A stretch of 64,000 nucleotides of DNA from Corynebacterium occultum (GTDB lineage: Bacteria; Actinomycetota; Actinomycetes; Mycobacteriales; Mycobacteriaceae), in NCBI RefSeq assembly GCF_009734425.1, contig NZ_CP046455.1, positions 2,232,001 to 2,296,000 on the forward strand, read 5' to 3'. Each line of letters starts with the position of its first letter. Position 1 is the first letter of the stretch. Position numbers and translations under genes: made by a program. Below the pieces are notes generated by a model. The model ran no database searches, was not told where the DNA came from, and worked only from the letters and a program-made list of their open reading frames with translations. Of this stretch, positions 8,092 to 16,562 are shown piece after piece.

Positions 8092-10029
8092 ATGAAGGTG
8101 ACCTGCCACACAGCAATGGCGTGGTCGGGGTTCATTTCCGGCCTGCTTCTGCTGCTCACCGCCACCACAACGACCAGCGCGGGAAAACCCCGGGGCAAAG
8201 GTCCTCCCACAACCCCACCATCAGCATCGCCCCCGGCCCTGGGCCCCGGAAGTTCGCCCGCAGCGCTGACTCCCCCGGAGGACACCTCCGTCACCCCGGA
8301 GATCACCACCGGCTACCGCTCCGGAATGAAGGCGGTGAGCCACCCCCACTTCGCTGTCGCCACCGCAAACCCACTGGCTTCCGCAGCTGCCCACCGGATT
8401 CTGGCTGAGGGCGGCACCGCCGCTGATGCCCTGGTCGCTGCGCAATTCGTGCTGGGCCTGACGGAACCCCAATCCTCCGGACTCGGCGGCGGTGGTTATG
8501 TCCTCTACTTCGATGCGGCACAAAATCAGCTCTTCGCCATCGACGGCCGGGAGACCGCACCATGCGCCGCCGAGGAGAACTATCTGATCCAGATCTCCGC
8601 CCAGGACCCCACTCCCCCGCTTCCCGACGCCCGCCGTTCGGGGCGTTCCATCGGGGTGCCCGGCATCGTGGCGGCCCTGGGACAGCTGCATGCCACCCAC
8701 GGCCACACCGCTTGGGCGAGATTACTCACCCCCGCCCGGGAGCTGGCTGAGAATGGTTTCCGGATCAGCCCCCGAATGTCGGCATCCGTTGCCAGCTTCG
8801 CCGCTGATCTTTCCCGCGACCCCGCCGCGGCCGCCTATTTCCTGCAACCCGACGGACACGCCAAACCGGCGGGCACCCTGCTGTGCAACCCGGCCTACGC
8901 CGAAACCCTCCGGCTGATCGCCGCGGGCGGTCCGGCAGCCTTCTACCGGGGAGAGATCGCCGCCGACATCGTGGAACGGGTCAACCGGAAAACACCCGGT
9001 GTCACCCCAGGCCGGATGAGCCACACCGACCTGGAAAACTACACCCCGCTGTACCGAGAGGTACTGAGCGCCACCTACCGTGACCTGCTCGTCTATGGCA
9101 TCTCCCCTTCCTCCGCTGGCGGGGTGGCAGTGTTGAACACCCTGGGCATCCTCGAGAATTTTGACCTGGCCAGGTATCCCCCGACCCAGGTCGGCGACAA
9201 CGGCGGACTCCCCCACCCGATGGCCATTCACCTGATCAGCGAGGCCCAACGCCTGGCATACGCAGACCGCGACGCCTACCTCGGCGACCCTGCCTTCGTG
9301 GACATCCCCGGTGGAGTGAATGAATTATTCAGCCGGGAATACACCAGATACCGCGCCGGACTGATCAACCAGGAACGCTCCATGGGGCGGGCCGTCCCAG
9401 GGCTGGACATCGTGGCCAACAGCGCCCCGGTCACCGAATCCGGCACCAGCCACATCTCGGTCATCGACACCTACGGCAATGCCGCCGCGCTGACCACCAG
9501 CGTGGAAGCGGCCTTCGGCTCCTTTCACTTCACCCGCGGTTTCCTCCTCAACAACCAACTCATGGACTTCTCCACCATCCCCCGCGACAACGCCGGAACA
9601 CCTGTGGCCAACCGGGTGGAACCAGGTAAAAGGCCCCGATCTTCCATGTCACCGACCCTGGTGTTCCACACCACCGCGGAAGGGGAACGCGGGGATCTCT
9701 TCATGAGCCTGGGTTCGCCGGGAGGTTCCCTGATCATCCAGTTCGTGATCAAGACCCTCATCAACATCATCGACTGGGGGATGGACCCACAGCAGGCGGT
9801 CTCCGCACCCAGCTTCGGGGCCTTGAATCAGCCGCAGACCCGGCTGGGCATCGAACATCCCCTCCTCCTCGAGCACGGCACCGAGCTCGCCACGGCGCTG
9901 GAAGTGCTCGGCCACCAGGTCTTCTCCAGCGTGCAGTCCAGCGGACTCTCCGTTCTGGTCCGCGGTTCGGATGGGATGATCACCGGGGGTGCGGATCCCC
10001 GCCGTGAGGGTGTGGTGCGCGGCGGATGA
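8092..10029 (+). CDS. ggt: Secreted gamma-glutamyltransferase
   Basis: A 645-residue precursor that transfers or hydrolyses gamma-glutamyl groups, for example of glutathione, outside the membrane. A hydrophobic signal segment (SGFISGLLLLLTA) is near the N-terminus, followed by a Thr/Pro-rich linker. The large subunit starts around SHPHFAVATANPLASAAAHRIL and carries LGLTEPQSSGLGGGGYVLY. The self-cleavage and nucleophile threonine is the T of SGTSHISVIDTYGN, at roughly residue 460. The small subunit has GFLLNNQLMDF and the GSPGGS oxyanion block. The start is uncertain: ATG 8092 is taken because the signal helix follows directly, but 8116 would also work; the 7990 start would bury the signal. 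Confidence 0.92.
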   Translation: MKVTCHTAMAWSGFISGLLLLLTATTTTSAGKPRGKGPPTTPPSASPPALGPGSSPAALTPPEDTSVTPEITTGYRSGMKAVSHPHFAVATANPLASAAAHRILAEGGTAADALVAAQFVLGLTEPQSSGLGGGGYVLYFDAAQNQLFAIDGRETAPCAAEENYLIQISAQDPTPPLPDARRSGRSIGVPGIVAALGQLHATHGHTAWARLLTPARELAENGFRISPRMSASVASFAADLSRDPAAAAYFLQPDGHAKPAGTLLCNPAYAETLRLIAAGGPAAFYRGEIAADIVERVNRKTPGVTPGRMSHTDLENYTPLYREVLSATYRDLLVYGISPSSAGGVAVLNTLGILENFDLARYPPTQVGDNGGLPHPMAIHLISEAQRLAYADRDAYLGDPAFVDIPGGVNELFSREYTRYRAGLINQERSMGRAVPGLDIVANSAPVTESGTSHISVIDTYGNAAALTTSVEAAFGSFHFTRGFLLNNQLMDFSTIPRDNAGTPVANRVEPGKRPRSSMSPTLVFHTTAEGERGDLFMSLGSPGGSLIIQFVIKTLINIIDWGMDPQQAVSAPSFGALNQPQTRLGIEHPLLLEHGTELATALEVLGHQVFSSVQSSGLSVLVRGSDGMITGGADPRREGVVRGG

Positions 10030-10142
10030 CCCCCACCCCCTGCTTCTCGACGCCCCTCGCCACCTCGGCGCGATCCAGGAAAACGACCACCTCAGACCTC
10101 ATTCTTGCTGCTACAAGCTTTCCTTCCCCCACCCCAGAGGAA

Positions 10143-10212
10143 CCTGTCTAACAACCGATAGGTTAAATTGCTTATTCGTTGGATGACCCGAGCACCTTGT
10201 TAGTCAGACAGG
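10143..10212 (+). promoter_or_regulatory. Inverted repeat in the cycA leader
   Basis: CCTGTCTAACAA (10143-10154) is complementary to TTGTTAG-TCAG-ACAGG (10197-10212) apart from a four-base bulge. The 3' arm ends in the CAGG that serves as ribosome site for cycA at 10220. It could be an operator pair or an RNA stem that hides the ribosome site. The glycine-riboswitch core was looked for and not seen. Confidence 0.35.
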
Positions 10213-10219
10213 TAATTAC

Positions 10220-11680
10220 ATGGCAATCCCCGAACATGACCTCGCAGCAGCCCCACCCCTGGCGGGGCAGGAGACAGCACAATCTGAAGGGGGTTCCACA
10301 GACCTCCACCGCGGGCTGAGCAATCGACATATCCAGCTGATCGCCATCGGTGGTGCGGTGGGTACCGGGCTCTTCATGGGCTCAGGAAAAACCATCTCGG
10401 TGGCCGGCCCCTCCGTGCTGCTGGTCTACGCCATCATCGGGTTCATGCTCTTCTTCGTGATGCGGGCAATGGGCGAGCTGCTGTTGTCGAACCTGAGCTA
10501 CAAATCCCTGCGTGACGCGGTCTCCGACATCCTCGGTCCCACCGCCGGGTTCATCTGTGGCTGGACCTACTGGTTCTGCTGGATCGTCACCGGCATGGCC
10601 GATATTGTCGCGGTGACCGGATACACCCAGTTCTGGTGGCCGGACATCGCACTCTGGGTACCCGGCGCGATCACCATCCTGGTGATGCTGGGCCTGAACC
10701 TGGTTGCTGTCCGTCTCTTCGGTGAGATCGAGTTCTGGTTCTCCATCATCAAGATCATTGCCATCATCGCCCTGATCTTCACCGGTGTTGTCATGGTGTT
10801 GACACATTTCCAGTCCCCCGACGGTTCGGTGGCTGATTTTTCAAATCTCATTGCGCACGGGGGCTTTTTCCCTAATGGACTGGCGGGCTTCCTCGCCGGT
10901 TTCCAGATCGCCATCTTTGCTTTTGTGGGTGTCGAACTGGCCGGTACCGCCGCCGCCGAGACCGCCGATCCGGAGAAGACCCTCCCCAAGGCCATCAATG
11001 CCATCCCGATCCGGGTGGTCCTCTTCTACGTCGTCGCACTGGCCGTGATCATGATGGTCACCCCCTGGGATCGGGTTCCGGCGGATGCCAGCCCCTTCGT
11101 GCAGATGTTCGCGTTGGCGGGTCTCCCTGCCGCCGCGGGTGTCATCAACTTCGTGGTGCTCACCGCTGCCGCGTCCTCCGCCAACAGCGGCATTTTCTCC
11201 ACTTCCCGCATGCTCTTCGGCCTCGCTCTCGAAGGCCAGGCTCCCACCCGTTGGGGCAAGCTCTCGCGGACCCAGGTGCCCGCCCGGGGACTGATATTTT
11301 CCGTGCTCTGCCTGGTTCCCAGCCTGGGGGTGCTCTACGCCGGTTCAAGCGTGATTGAGGCTTTCACCCTGATCACCACCGTTTCCTCGGTGTTGTTCAT
11401 GGTGGTGTGGAGTTTTATTGTCGTCGCCTACCTGAGTTTTCGTCGCAAGCATCCGGAACGCCACGCCGCCTCCAAATTCAAGGTCCCCGGTGGTGTCTTC
11501 ATGTGCTGGGTGGTTCTCGGCTTCTTCGCTTTCATGGTGGTCGTGCTGACCATGGAAAATGACACCCGTTCTGCACTCATGGTCACCCCGGTCTGGTTTA
11601 TCCTGCTCTTCATCGGCTGGTGGGCCACCGGCGGGGTTCAGGGTGCCCAGAAGCGTGCCAAGATACGCCAGCTCTTCTAG
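10220..11680 (+). CDS. cycA: D-serine/D-alanine/glycine permease
   Basis: A 486-residue APC-family transporter with twelve predicted membrane helices, importing glycine, D-alanine and D-serine by proton symport. Long stretches agree with the E. coli CycA sequence as I recall it: SNRHIQLIAIGGAVGTGLFM, GFMLFFVMRAMGELLLSNL, GWTYWFCWIVTGMADIVAVT, FQIAIFAFVGVELAGTAAAE and SSANSGIFSTSRMLFGLALE. The ATG at 10220 is preceded by CAGGTAA. Next to ggt, which releases glutamate and cysteinylglycine, it may join peptide-bond salvage, but that is only a neighbourhood argument. Confidence 0.93.
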   Translation: MAIPEHDLAAAPPLAGQETAQSEGGSTDLHRGLSNRHIQLIAIGGAVGTGLFMGSGKTISVAGPSVLLVYAIIGFMLFFVMRAMGELLLSNLSYKSLRDAVSDILGPTAGFICGWTYWFCWIVTGMADIVAVTGYTQFWWPDIALWVPGAITILVMLGLNLVAVRLFGEIEFWFSIIKIIAIIALIFTGVVMVLTHFQSPDGSVADFSNLIAHGGFFPNGLAGFLAGFQIAIFAFVGVELAGTAAAETADPEKTLPKAINAIPIRVVLFYVVALAVIMMVTPWDRVPADASPFVQMFALAGLPAAAGVINFVVLTAAASSANSGIFSTSRMLFGLALEGQAPTRWGKLSRTQVPARGLIFSVLCLVPSLGVLYAGSSVIEAFTLITTVSSVLFMVVWSFIVVAYLSFRRKHPERHAASKFKVPGGVFMCWVVLGFFAFMVVVLTMENDTRSALMVTPVWFILLFIGWWATGGVQGAQKRAKIRQLF

Positions 11681-11682
11681 GC

Positions 11683-11704
11683 GCGGGAAACCCCCGGTTC
11701 CCGC
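11683..11704 (+). terminator. Terminator-like hairpin after cycA
   Basis: GCGGGAA (11683-11689) pairs with TTCCCGC (11698-11704) just past the cycA stop. There is no T-run, so termination may be weak or Rho-assisted. Confidence 0.45.
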
Positions 11705-11806
11705 TGCGCCCCCTGGAATCCTGGTCTACTCCGGCACGTTCCCAGAGTCACGGCCGATGAGGTAGGCATGCTGACCCCTTCATAACCAAGGTGTGTCGTG
11801 ATTATC

Positions 11807-11828
11807 ATGCCCCACGAAGATGGGGCAT
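11807..11828. repeat. Perfect inverted repeat between convergent genes
   Basis: ATGCCCCA-CGAAGA-TGGGGCAT forms an 8-bp stem between convergent cycA and the polysaccharide operon. Its position suits a bidirectional terminator, though neither side has a long T-run. Confidence 0.4.
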
Positions 11829-11914
11829 CTAAAGAAAACAGCGTTGCGCTGAGACCTGGAAGTGATGCCAGCAGCCGCTTAAACAGGGGGTCCGTGGCGG
11901 CCCTCTGACATCAC

Positions 11915-13645
11915 CTAGGGTTCCATCACCCGGTAGAGCCGGTAGTCCGGCTGCCCCGAACCCTCGTTGGGGATCTCCAGTTCCAGGGTCGCCAGGTCTG
12001 CCCCATCCGCATAGATGGAGGGATAGCGGCGGTTAACCGGATCATTGGCACCCCGGCCTTCTGGAGCGACGGTGAGGATGTACCGCACCTGGGTGACCGC
12101 CGGTTCCTCCAGCCGGATGATGAAGTCCGAGTCGGAGGGCACGGTGAACTGCTTCGGGTTCTCGGAGGCGGTCAGCACTGCGAAAGCGAAGGTGGTGTCG
12201 GTGAGTACTTCACCATCCTCAAGATCCAGGGAGTCCAGATGCTGCGCCAGTCGCCGTTCAGTGGAAAAGGTCCGCAGGATCTCCCTTCTCCCGGCTTCTT
12301 CAGAAGGGGAGCTCTCCGCTCCGGGGAACAGTTCTGCCAGGGCATATTCCTGTGGTGCCCAACGCAGGGAACTCATCCCCTGCCAGGTGATGGCATGACC
12401 GCCGAAGACCAGCACCGACAGCAGGATGAGCAGGGTGGCCGGAAGGGGCGTTGAGCTGTGCCGCGGGGTGAATCCCCTGCCCGTTCTTCTGGCAGCGAGG
12501 TGTCCCCGCGGTGGAGCCAGCTGAATCAGCAGTACTGCCACCAAGATCGCGCCGACCATGAAGAAGCGGAGGAATCCGAATGCTCCACCCATCATGGCGG
12601 TGAGCATTTGGAAAGCCAGAACAGTTCCGAAGAGGACCGGGGCGATCAGGGGCTCCGGATCGCGACGTCGCCAGCTCAGCCATCCGACCACGGGCAGAAG
12701 CAGGATGAGCAGGGGCGCCTGCAGCCAGGTCCGCATCAGGGAGTCCCCCAGCGCAGTCACACCGCTGGCCACCCCACCGGATTGATCGATGATGGCGGTG
12801 TTGCCGTAGGCGGAGGTGAACTGGGCCAACAGGTCACCGGTGGCCAACCAGCTGGAGGCCACCCAGACCAGGAAGGCAAGTGCCAGTGGGGCGGCGAATA
12901 CAATCATGTCCACCACCGCATAACCGGGGTGGAAATCAGCCCGACCGGGTCGACTGCGGCGCCAACTCAACAATCCGACCATCAAGGTGGCTACGGCGGC
13001 CACCACCAGGGCGTCATAACGGGCGAGGAAGGCCAACGCCAGGCCCACCCCACCACCGACCAGATCATGGACATCATCGGTGCTGAGCCAGCGGATCAGC
13101 CTCCGGGTGCTCAGCAGCATCGCGAAGCAGAAAGGTGCTTCACTCATGCCGCTGGCACCGTAGAGAACAACCATGGGGTGCAGGGCGAAGACCAAAATCA
13201 TCAGTGCTGCCACGGGGAGGGACAGGCCCCGATCCCCGGTGATCTTCCACAGCTGTTGCACGGCAGCCGCCATGAAACCAGCGGAGACGATCACCGCCGC
13301 CAGACCCCACTTCGTCATCCCCGGGAGCAGGGGGCTCAGGGCCACGAAAGGCAGTTCAGCCAGGGTGCTCAAGGGGGTGAACACGAAGCCCATGGCAGCC
13401 AGATGCGGATAACGGCTGTAGAGCACCGCCTGGGCGGACTGCACCCGGCTGAGAGAGTCTCCCATCATGAACCCCTCCCCCCGGGCCAGCCATACCCCCA
13501 CGCCCAGATAAAGCAGGAATGATGCCAGCAGGATCCACCGACTCAGCCGATTCCAACGGAGGCTCAACCCCTGGCGAGGATCATGGTGACGGAAACTGTA
13601 TTCCGGGAGGTTGCGCTGGTTGTGGGGATCGTGGAGCAGACTCAT
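11915..13645 (-). CDS. GT-C-like polytopic membrane glycosyltransferase (last gene of polysaccharide operon)
   Basis: A 576-residue membrane protein with about ten to twelve hydrophobic segments between residues 40 and 420, then a soluble extracytoplasmic C-terminal domain. The first outer loop GEGFMMGDSLSRVQSAQAV with its acidic residue, and GMSEAPFCFAMLLSTRRL after several helices, resemble ArnT/PMT-type GT-C enzymes that use lipid-linked sugars. No specific donor is recognised. Its ATG (13643-13645) shares a base with the stop codon of the GT2 gene (TGATG), so translation is coupled. It probably modifies or extends the polymer made by the neighbouring synthase. GT-C membership is an inference from topology. 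Confidence 0.65.
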   Translation of the reverse strand: MSLLHDPHNQRNLPEYSFRHHDPRQGLSLRWNRLSRWILLASFLLYLGVGVWLARGEGFMMGDSLSRVQSAQAVLYSRYPHLAAMGFVFTPLSTLAELPFVALSPLLPGMTKWGLAAVIVSAGFMAAAVQQLWKITGDRGLSLPVAALMILVFALHPMVVLYGASGMSEAPFCFAMLLSTRRLIRWLSTDDVHDLVGGGVGLALAFLARYDALVVAAVATLMVGLLSWRRSRPGRADFHPGYAVVDMIVFAAPLALAFLVWVASSWLATGDLLAQFTSAYGNTAIIDQSGGVASGVTALGDSLMRTWLQAPLLILLLPVVGWLSWRRRDPEPLIAPVLFGTVLAFQMLTAMMGGAFGFLRFFMVGAILVAVLLIQLAPPRGHLAARRTGRGFTPRHSSTPLPATLLILLSVLVFGGHAITWQGMSSLRWAPQEYALAELFPGAESSPSEEAGRREILRTFSTERRLAQHLDSLDLEDGEVLTDTTFAFAVLTASENPKQFTVPSDSDFIIRLEEPAVTQVRYILTVAPEGRGANDPVNRRYPSIYADGADLATLELEIPNEGSGQPDYRLYRVMEP

Positions 13646-15084
13646 CAGGCATCCAGACCATGGGCGGTCTTCTCCCAGTAGGAGGGGCGGAAGATCAGCT
13701 GCCAGGCTCCCTTGATCGCGGCGATGGACATCAGCACCCAATAGAGGGGGAAGGTCAGCACCGCCACCACCATGAGCGGGTCTCTGCCTTCGCGCACCCC
13801 GACCAGATTCATATACATGGTGCCGGCGTTGCCGATGATCAGACAGAGCAGAGCCGGATAGTAGACGAGAGCGGGAAACATCGCGGCGATGGTGTCTGGC
13901 TGGCCAAGCAACCAGGTCAGGGAGAGGTACCAGAAGATCATGTTGACCACGGCGATGATCGGGGTGCCCGCCATCAGCAGGGTGAAGCGAAGCGCTGGAA
14001 GCGGACCAATCTCCCGGATCAACCAGCCGGGGCGGCGCATGTACACCAGCCAGGTCTGCAAATATCCCTTGTACCAGCGGGAACGTTGGCGCAACCAGTT
14101 GATGGTGTCACTGTTGGCCTCCTCCCAGGTCACTGAATCCAGGACGGCGGTGGAATAGCCGAAAGCCTTGATCCGAACCCCCAGGTCAGCATCCTCGGTC
14201 ACGTTATAGGGATCCCAGGCCCCCAGCCCCTGCAGCACACTGGTGCGCAGGTGGTTGGAGGTACCGCCCAGGGGAACCGGGGCGTCCATCCGCATGATGC
14301 CCGGCAGCAGGTAGTTGAACCAGACGTCATACTCCACGGTGAACCAGGCGGTGAGCAGGTTCTGGCGGGCATTGCGGTAGGACAAGCGCGCCTGGATGCA
14401 GGCCACTGAGCTGTCCAGGCTGCAGAAGGCGGCCACCACCCGACGCAACTGGAGGGGGTCCGGGATATCCTCTGCGTCGAAGATGGTGGTGATCTCCCCG
14501 GTGGCGAAGTGCAGACCATAGTTGCAGGCCTTCGGCTTGGTGCGGGGCTCGGCGGCCGGGACCTTGAGGATGGTGGCCACCTCATTGACATGCGCGGCCT
14601 CGGCCGCCTCGATGGTGGGCGCGTCATCCTCCTCCAGCAGGAGCAGAACCTGGAGTTTATCCGCCGGATAGTCAAAGGCGCGCATGGAGTCCAGCAGCTG
14701 ACCGATCACCTCAGGCTCACCATAGGCGGGCACCAGCACCGTGTAGCGCGGCAGCTCATCATCAGGGATGGCCAGGGCCTGTTCATCACTGATCCGGAGA
14801 ATGGCGTTCTTTTCGATGCCCCGCCAGAACATCAGGAAACGGTCGATCAGCGTGATCAGGTAGGCGGCGGTGGCGATACCGGCCACCAGCATCAGGGTCC
14901 ACCGTTGCAGCAGGACCATGCCCAGGGTCATCACTGCGATCAGACCCAGGAAGAAGAACTTCTGGGAGCGGGTGAAGGCAATCGCGGCGGAAACCTCCGG
15001 GTCCTTCAGGCGCAGACCGTCGATGGCGTCGATCAGGGCCTCACGCTTGGCAGCCTCTGGGGCATCAACCGGTAGCGGCATCAT
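13645..15084 (-). CDS. Processive GT2 polysaccharide synthase (cellulose-synthase-like, no PilZ)
   Basis: A 479-residue membrane glycosyltransferase. Two N-terminal helices are followed by a cytoplasmic GT-A domain with VLVPAYGEPEV, FDAEDIPDP (DxD-like), NVTEDADLG (TED) and LRQRSRWYKG (QxxRW); then come four or so C-terminal helices. These are the motifs of BcsA/hyaluronan-type processive synthases, which polymerise a nucleotide sugar and extrude the chain. It ends shortly after the last helix, so the c-di-GMP-binding PilZ domain of BcsA is absent. The ATG at 15084 (followed by a second ATG) has GGAAGGA before it and overlaps the preceding gene by 20 bases. The upstream BcsB-like gene supports a polymer-export role; the polymer is unknown. 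Confidence 0.88.
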   Translation of the reverse strand: MMPLPVDAPEAAKREALIDAIDGLRLKDPEVSAAIAFTRSQKFFFLGLIAVMTLGMVLLQRWTLMLVAGIATAAYLITLIDRFLMFWRGIEKNAILRISDEQALAIPDDELPRYTVLVPAYGEPEVIGQLLDSMRAFDYPADKLQVLLLLEEDDAPTIEAAEAAHVNEVATILKVPAAEPRTKPKACNYGLHFATGEITTIFDAEDIPDPLQLRRVVAAFCSLDSSVACIQARLSYRNARQNLLTAWFTVEYDVWFNYLLPGIMRMDAPVPLGGTSNHLRTSVLQGLGAWDPYNVTEDADLGVRIKAFGYSTAVLDSVTWEEANSDTINWLRQRSRWYKGYLQTWLVYMRRPGWLIREIGPLPALRFTLLMAGTPIIAVVNMIFWYLSLTWLLGQPDTIAAMFPALVYYPALLCLIIGNAGTMYMNLVGVREGRDPLMVVAVLTFPLYWVLMSIAAIKGAWQLIFRPSYWEKTAHGLDA

Positions 15085-16561
15085 GGTCCTTCCATGCCTG
15101 TTCCACCAGTCCACGGGACAGTACGGTCACCAGGTCCTGGTCCTTGATTCGGGGGGTCTCATCCTGCGTCACTGCATTGCCGCGGAAGAAGATGGTGAGC
15201 AGTCTTCCCAACAACTCGGTCAGGGATCTGTTCACCTCCGGGAAAGGGGCTTTCTCACGGTGGTCATCCACCGCGATCACGGACACATACTTGGCCACCC
15301 CGTCCTCGCGGGTCCAGATGAAGTTCAGGCGGGTGGAGGTGAGGAACTTGTCCTCATCCAGTACGGTGTAGAGATTTCCGTGGACCCCATACCCCAGATA
15401 GACCTGCTGGGTTTCAGACACCCGGCCGTTGATGGTGGAGTAGAGCGTCTCATCGCCGAAGAGACGACGACGGTAGGTGTTGTCCCCACGCAGGGTGTCC
15501 ACCACCACCTCACGATGCCGACCATCGGGATCCCATTTGGGGACGTAGTTCTCGGCCCTTAACTCCTGCCGGGTCAGGGTGGCACCCGGACCGAAGAAAT
15601 TCTCCGCCCAGAAATACTCTTCCCTGCCGATTTCCTCCCAGTTGGCAGGCACTGCGACACCCGATCCGGATGAGGTCGATGGTCCCGCCACTGCCACCTC
15701 AGCGACCCTCTCCGGCAGCTGTACCGTACCCATGATCAGGGCGGAGCAGCTTAGCAGCACCATTGCCCACCTCACCTGCTTGACCGTGGGTTCGCGGCGC
15801 CGCAACAGCGTCCGGCGGGTTCTCTCCCCCCGGTTCATGAGAACACGTGAGCCGGCCCCCAGGAGTACCGCCAGCACACCCGGCAGTTGGGTGGTGGACA
15901 GCGGTTGTTCCGGCCAGATCCGCTCGATCGTGACACAGAGGATGAGTCCATAGCCCAGGATCAACACCCCCGCCAGGAGTTTCCGTCGCCAGGTGCCACC
16001 GATGCAGGTGCTGATGGAGATGGCGAGGAAGCAGACGGTGGTGAAGGCCGCCCCGAACCAGTCCCCGCCGAGGAGCAACCAGAGCAGCTGGTAGAGCGGG
16101 GCGTTGAGAAAAATCAGCACCAGCCAGGCCGGGCCAAAACGCAGCGTGGAACGAGTTCCGAAGAGCAGGGCTGAGGCCCCGAAGAACCAGATGTAGGTGG
16201 CCAGAAGATCCAACCTGAGCAGTGAGAACCAGTCCGCGAAGCGGGGCACCAGCTGCCACATCATGGTCACAGCGACGACCAGGGAGATGATGCCGACGAT
16301 GTAGTCGACCTCACGATCATGGATCGGTAGTTCCCGGGTTCGGCGGCGATCGATGGTGAAGAGCAGAACCACCACAATGATCAGGGAGGTGAGGCTGTAA
16401 ACCGCCGTACCGTCCCGGATATACTCCGCAGAACGCAGAAAAGGGTTATGGAAGGCGATCAACGCCAGGATGCCCAGTACCGCCCAGCGCAGCCAATAAC
16501 CCCGCATGCTGGGTGCGGGGGTCGGCGCACTTTTCTCAGGCGTTGCCGTCAGGGTGCTCAT
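15065..16561 (-). CDS. Nine-TM membrane protein with extracytoplasmic C-terminal domain, exosortase-like layout
   Basis: A 498-residue protein with about nine hydrophobic segments in residues 20-285, then a soluble domain of about 200 residues predicted outside the membrane. The helix block DLLATYIWFFGASALLFGTR followed by FGPAWLVLIFLNAPLYQLLW recalls the 'G.r.lr...P.lfl.f..P.p' stretch of exosortases, and those often carry an EpsI domain at the C-terminus. The catalytic CSG motif of exosortases is not seen, so an active transpeptidase is doubtful. It starts one base after the stop of the BcsB-like gene and overlaps the GT2 gene, so it is very likely a subunit or partner of the polymer export machine. 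The function is otherwise unrecognised. Confidence 0.6.
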   Translation of the reverse strand: MSTLTATPEKSAPTPAPSMRGYWLRWAVLGILALIAFHNPFLRSAEYIRDGTAVYSLTSLIIVVVLLFTIDRRRTRELPIHDREVDYIVGIISLVVAVTMMWQLVPRFADWFSLLRLDLLATYIWFFGASALLFGTRSTLRFGPAWLVLIFLNAPLYQLLWLLLGGDWFGAAFTTVCFLAISISTCIGGTWRRKLLAGVLILGYGLILCVTIERIWPEQPLSTTQLPGVLAVLLGAGSRVLMNRGERTRRTLLRRREPTVKQVRWAMVLLSCSALIMGTVQLPERVAEVAVAGPSTSSGSGVAVPANWEEIGREEYFWAENFFGPGATLTRQELRAENYVPKWDPDGRHREVVVDTLRGDNTYRRRLFGDETLYSTINGRVSETQQVYLGYGVHGNLYTVLDEDKFLTSTRLNFIWTREDGVAKYVSVIAVDDHREKAPFPEVNRSLTELLGRLLTIFFRGNAVTQDETPRIKDQDLVTVLSRGLVEQAWKDHDAATG

Positions 16562-16562
16562 C

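Noticed and set aside
10030..10219. Glycine riboswitch before cycA
   Set aside because: The conserved core of the glycine aptamer was not found; only a simple inverted repeat is present.
15065..16561. Calling this protein an active exosortase
   Set aside because: The catalytic CSG motif is not seen; only the helix layout is similar.
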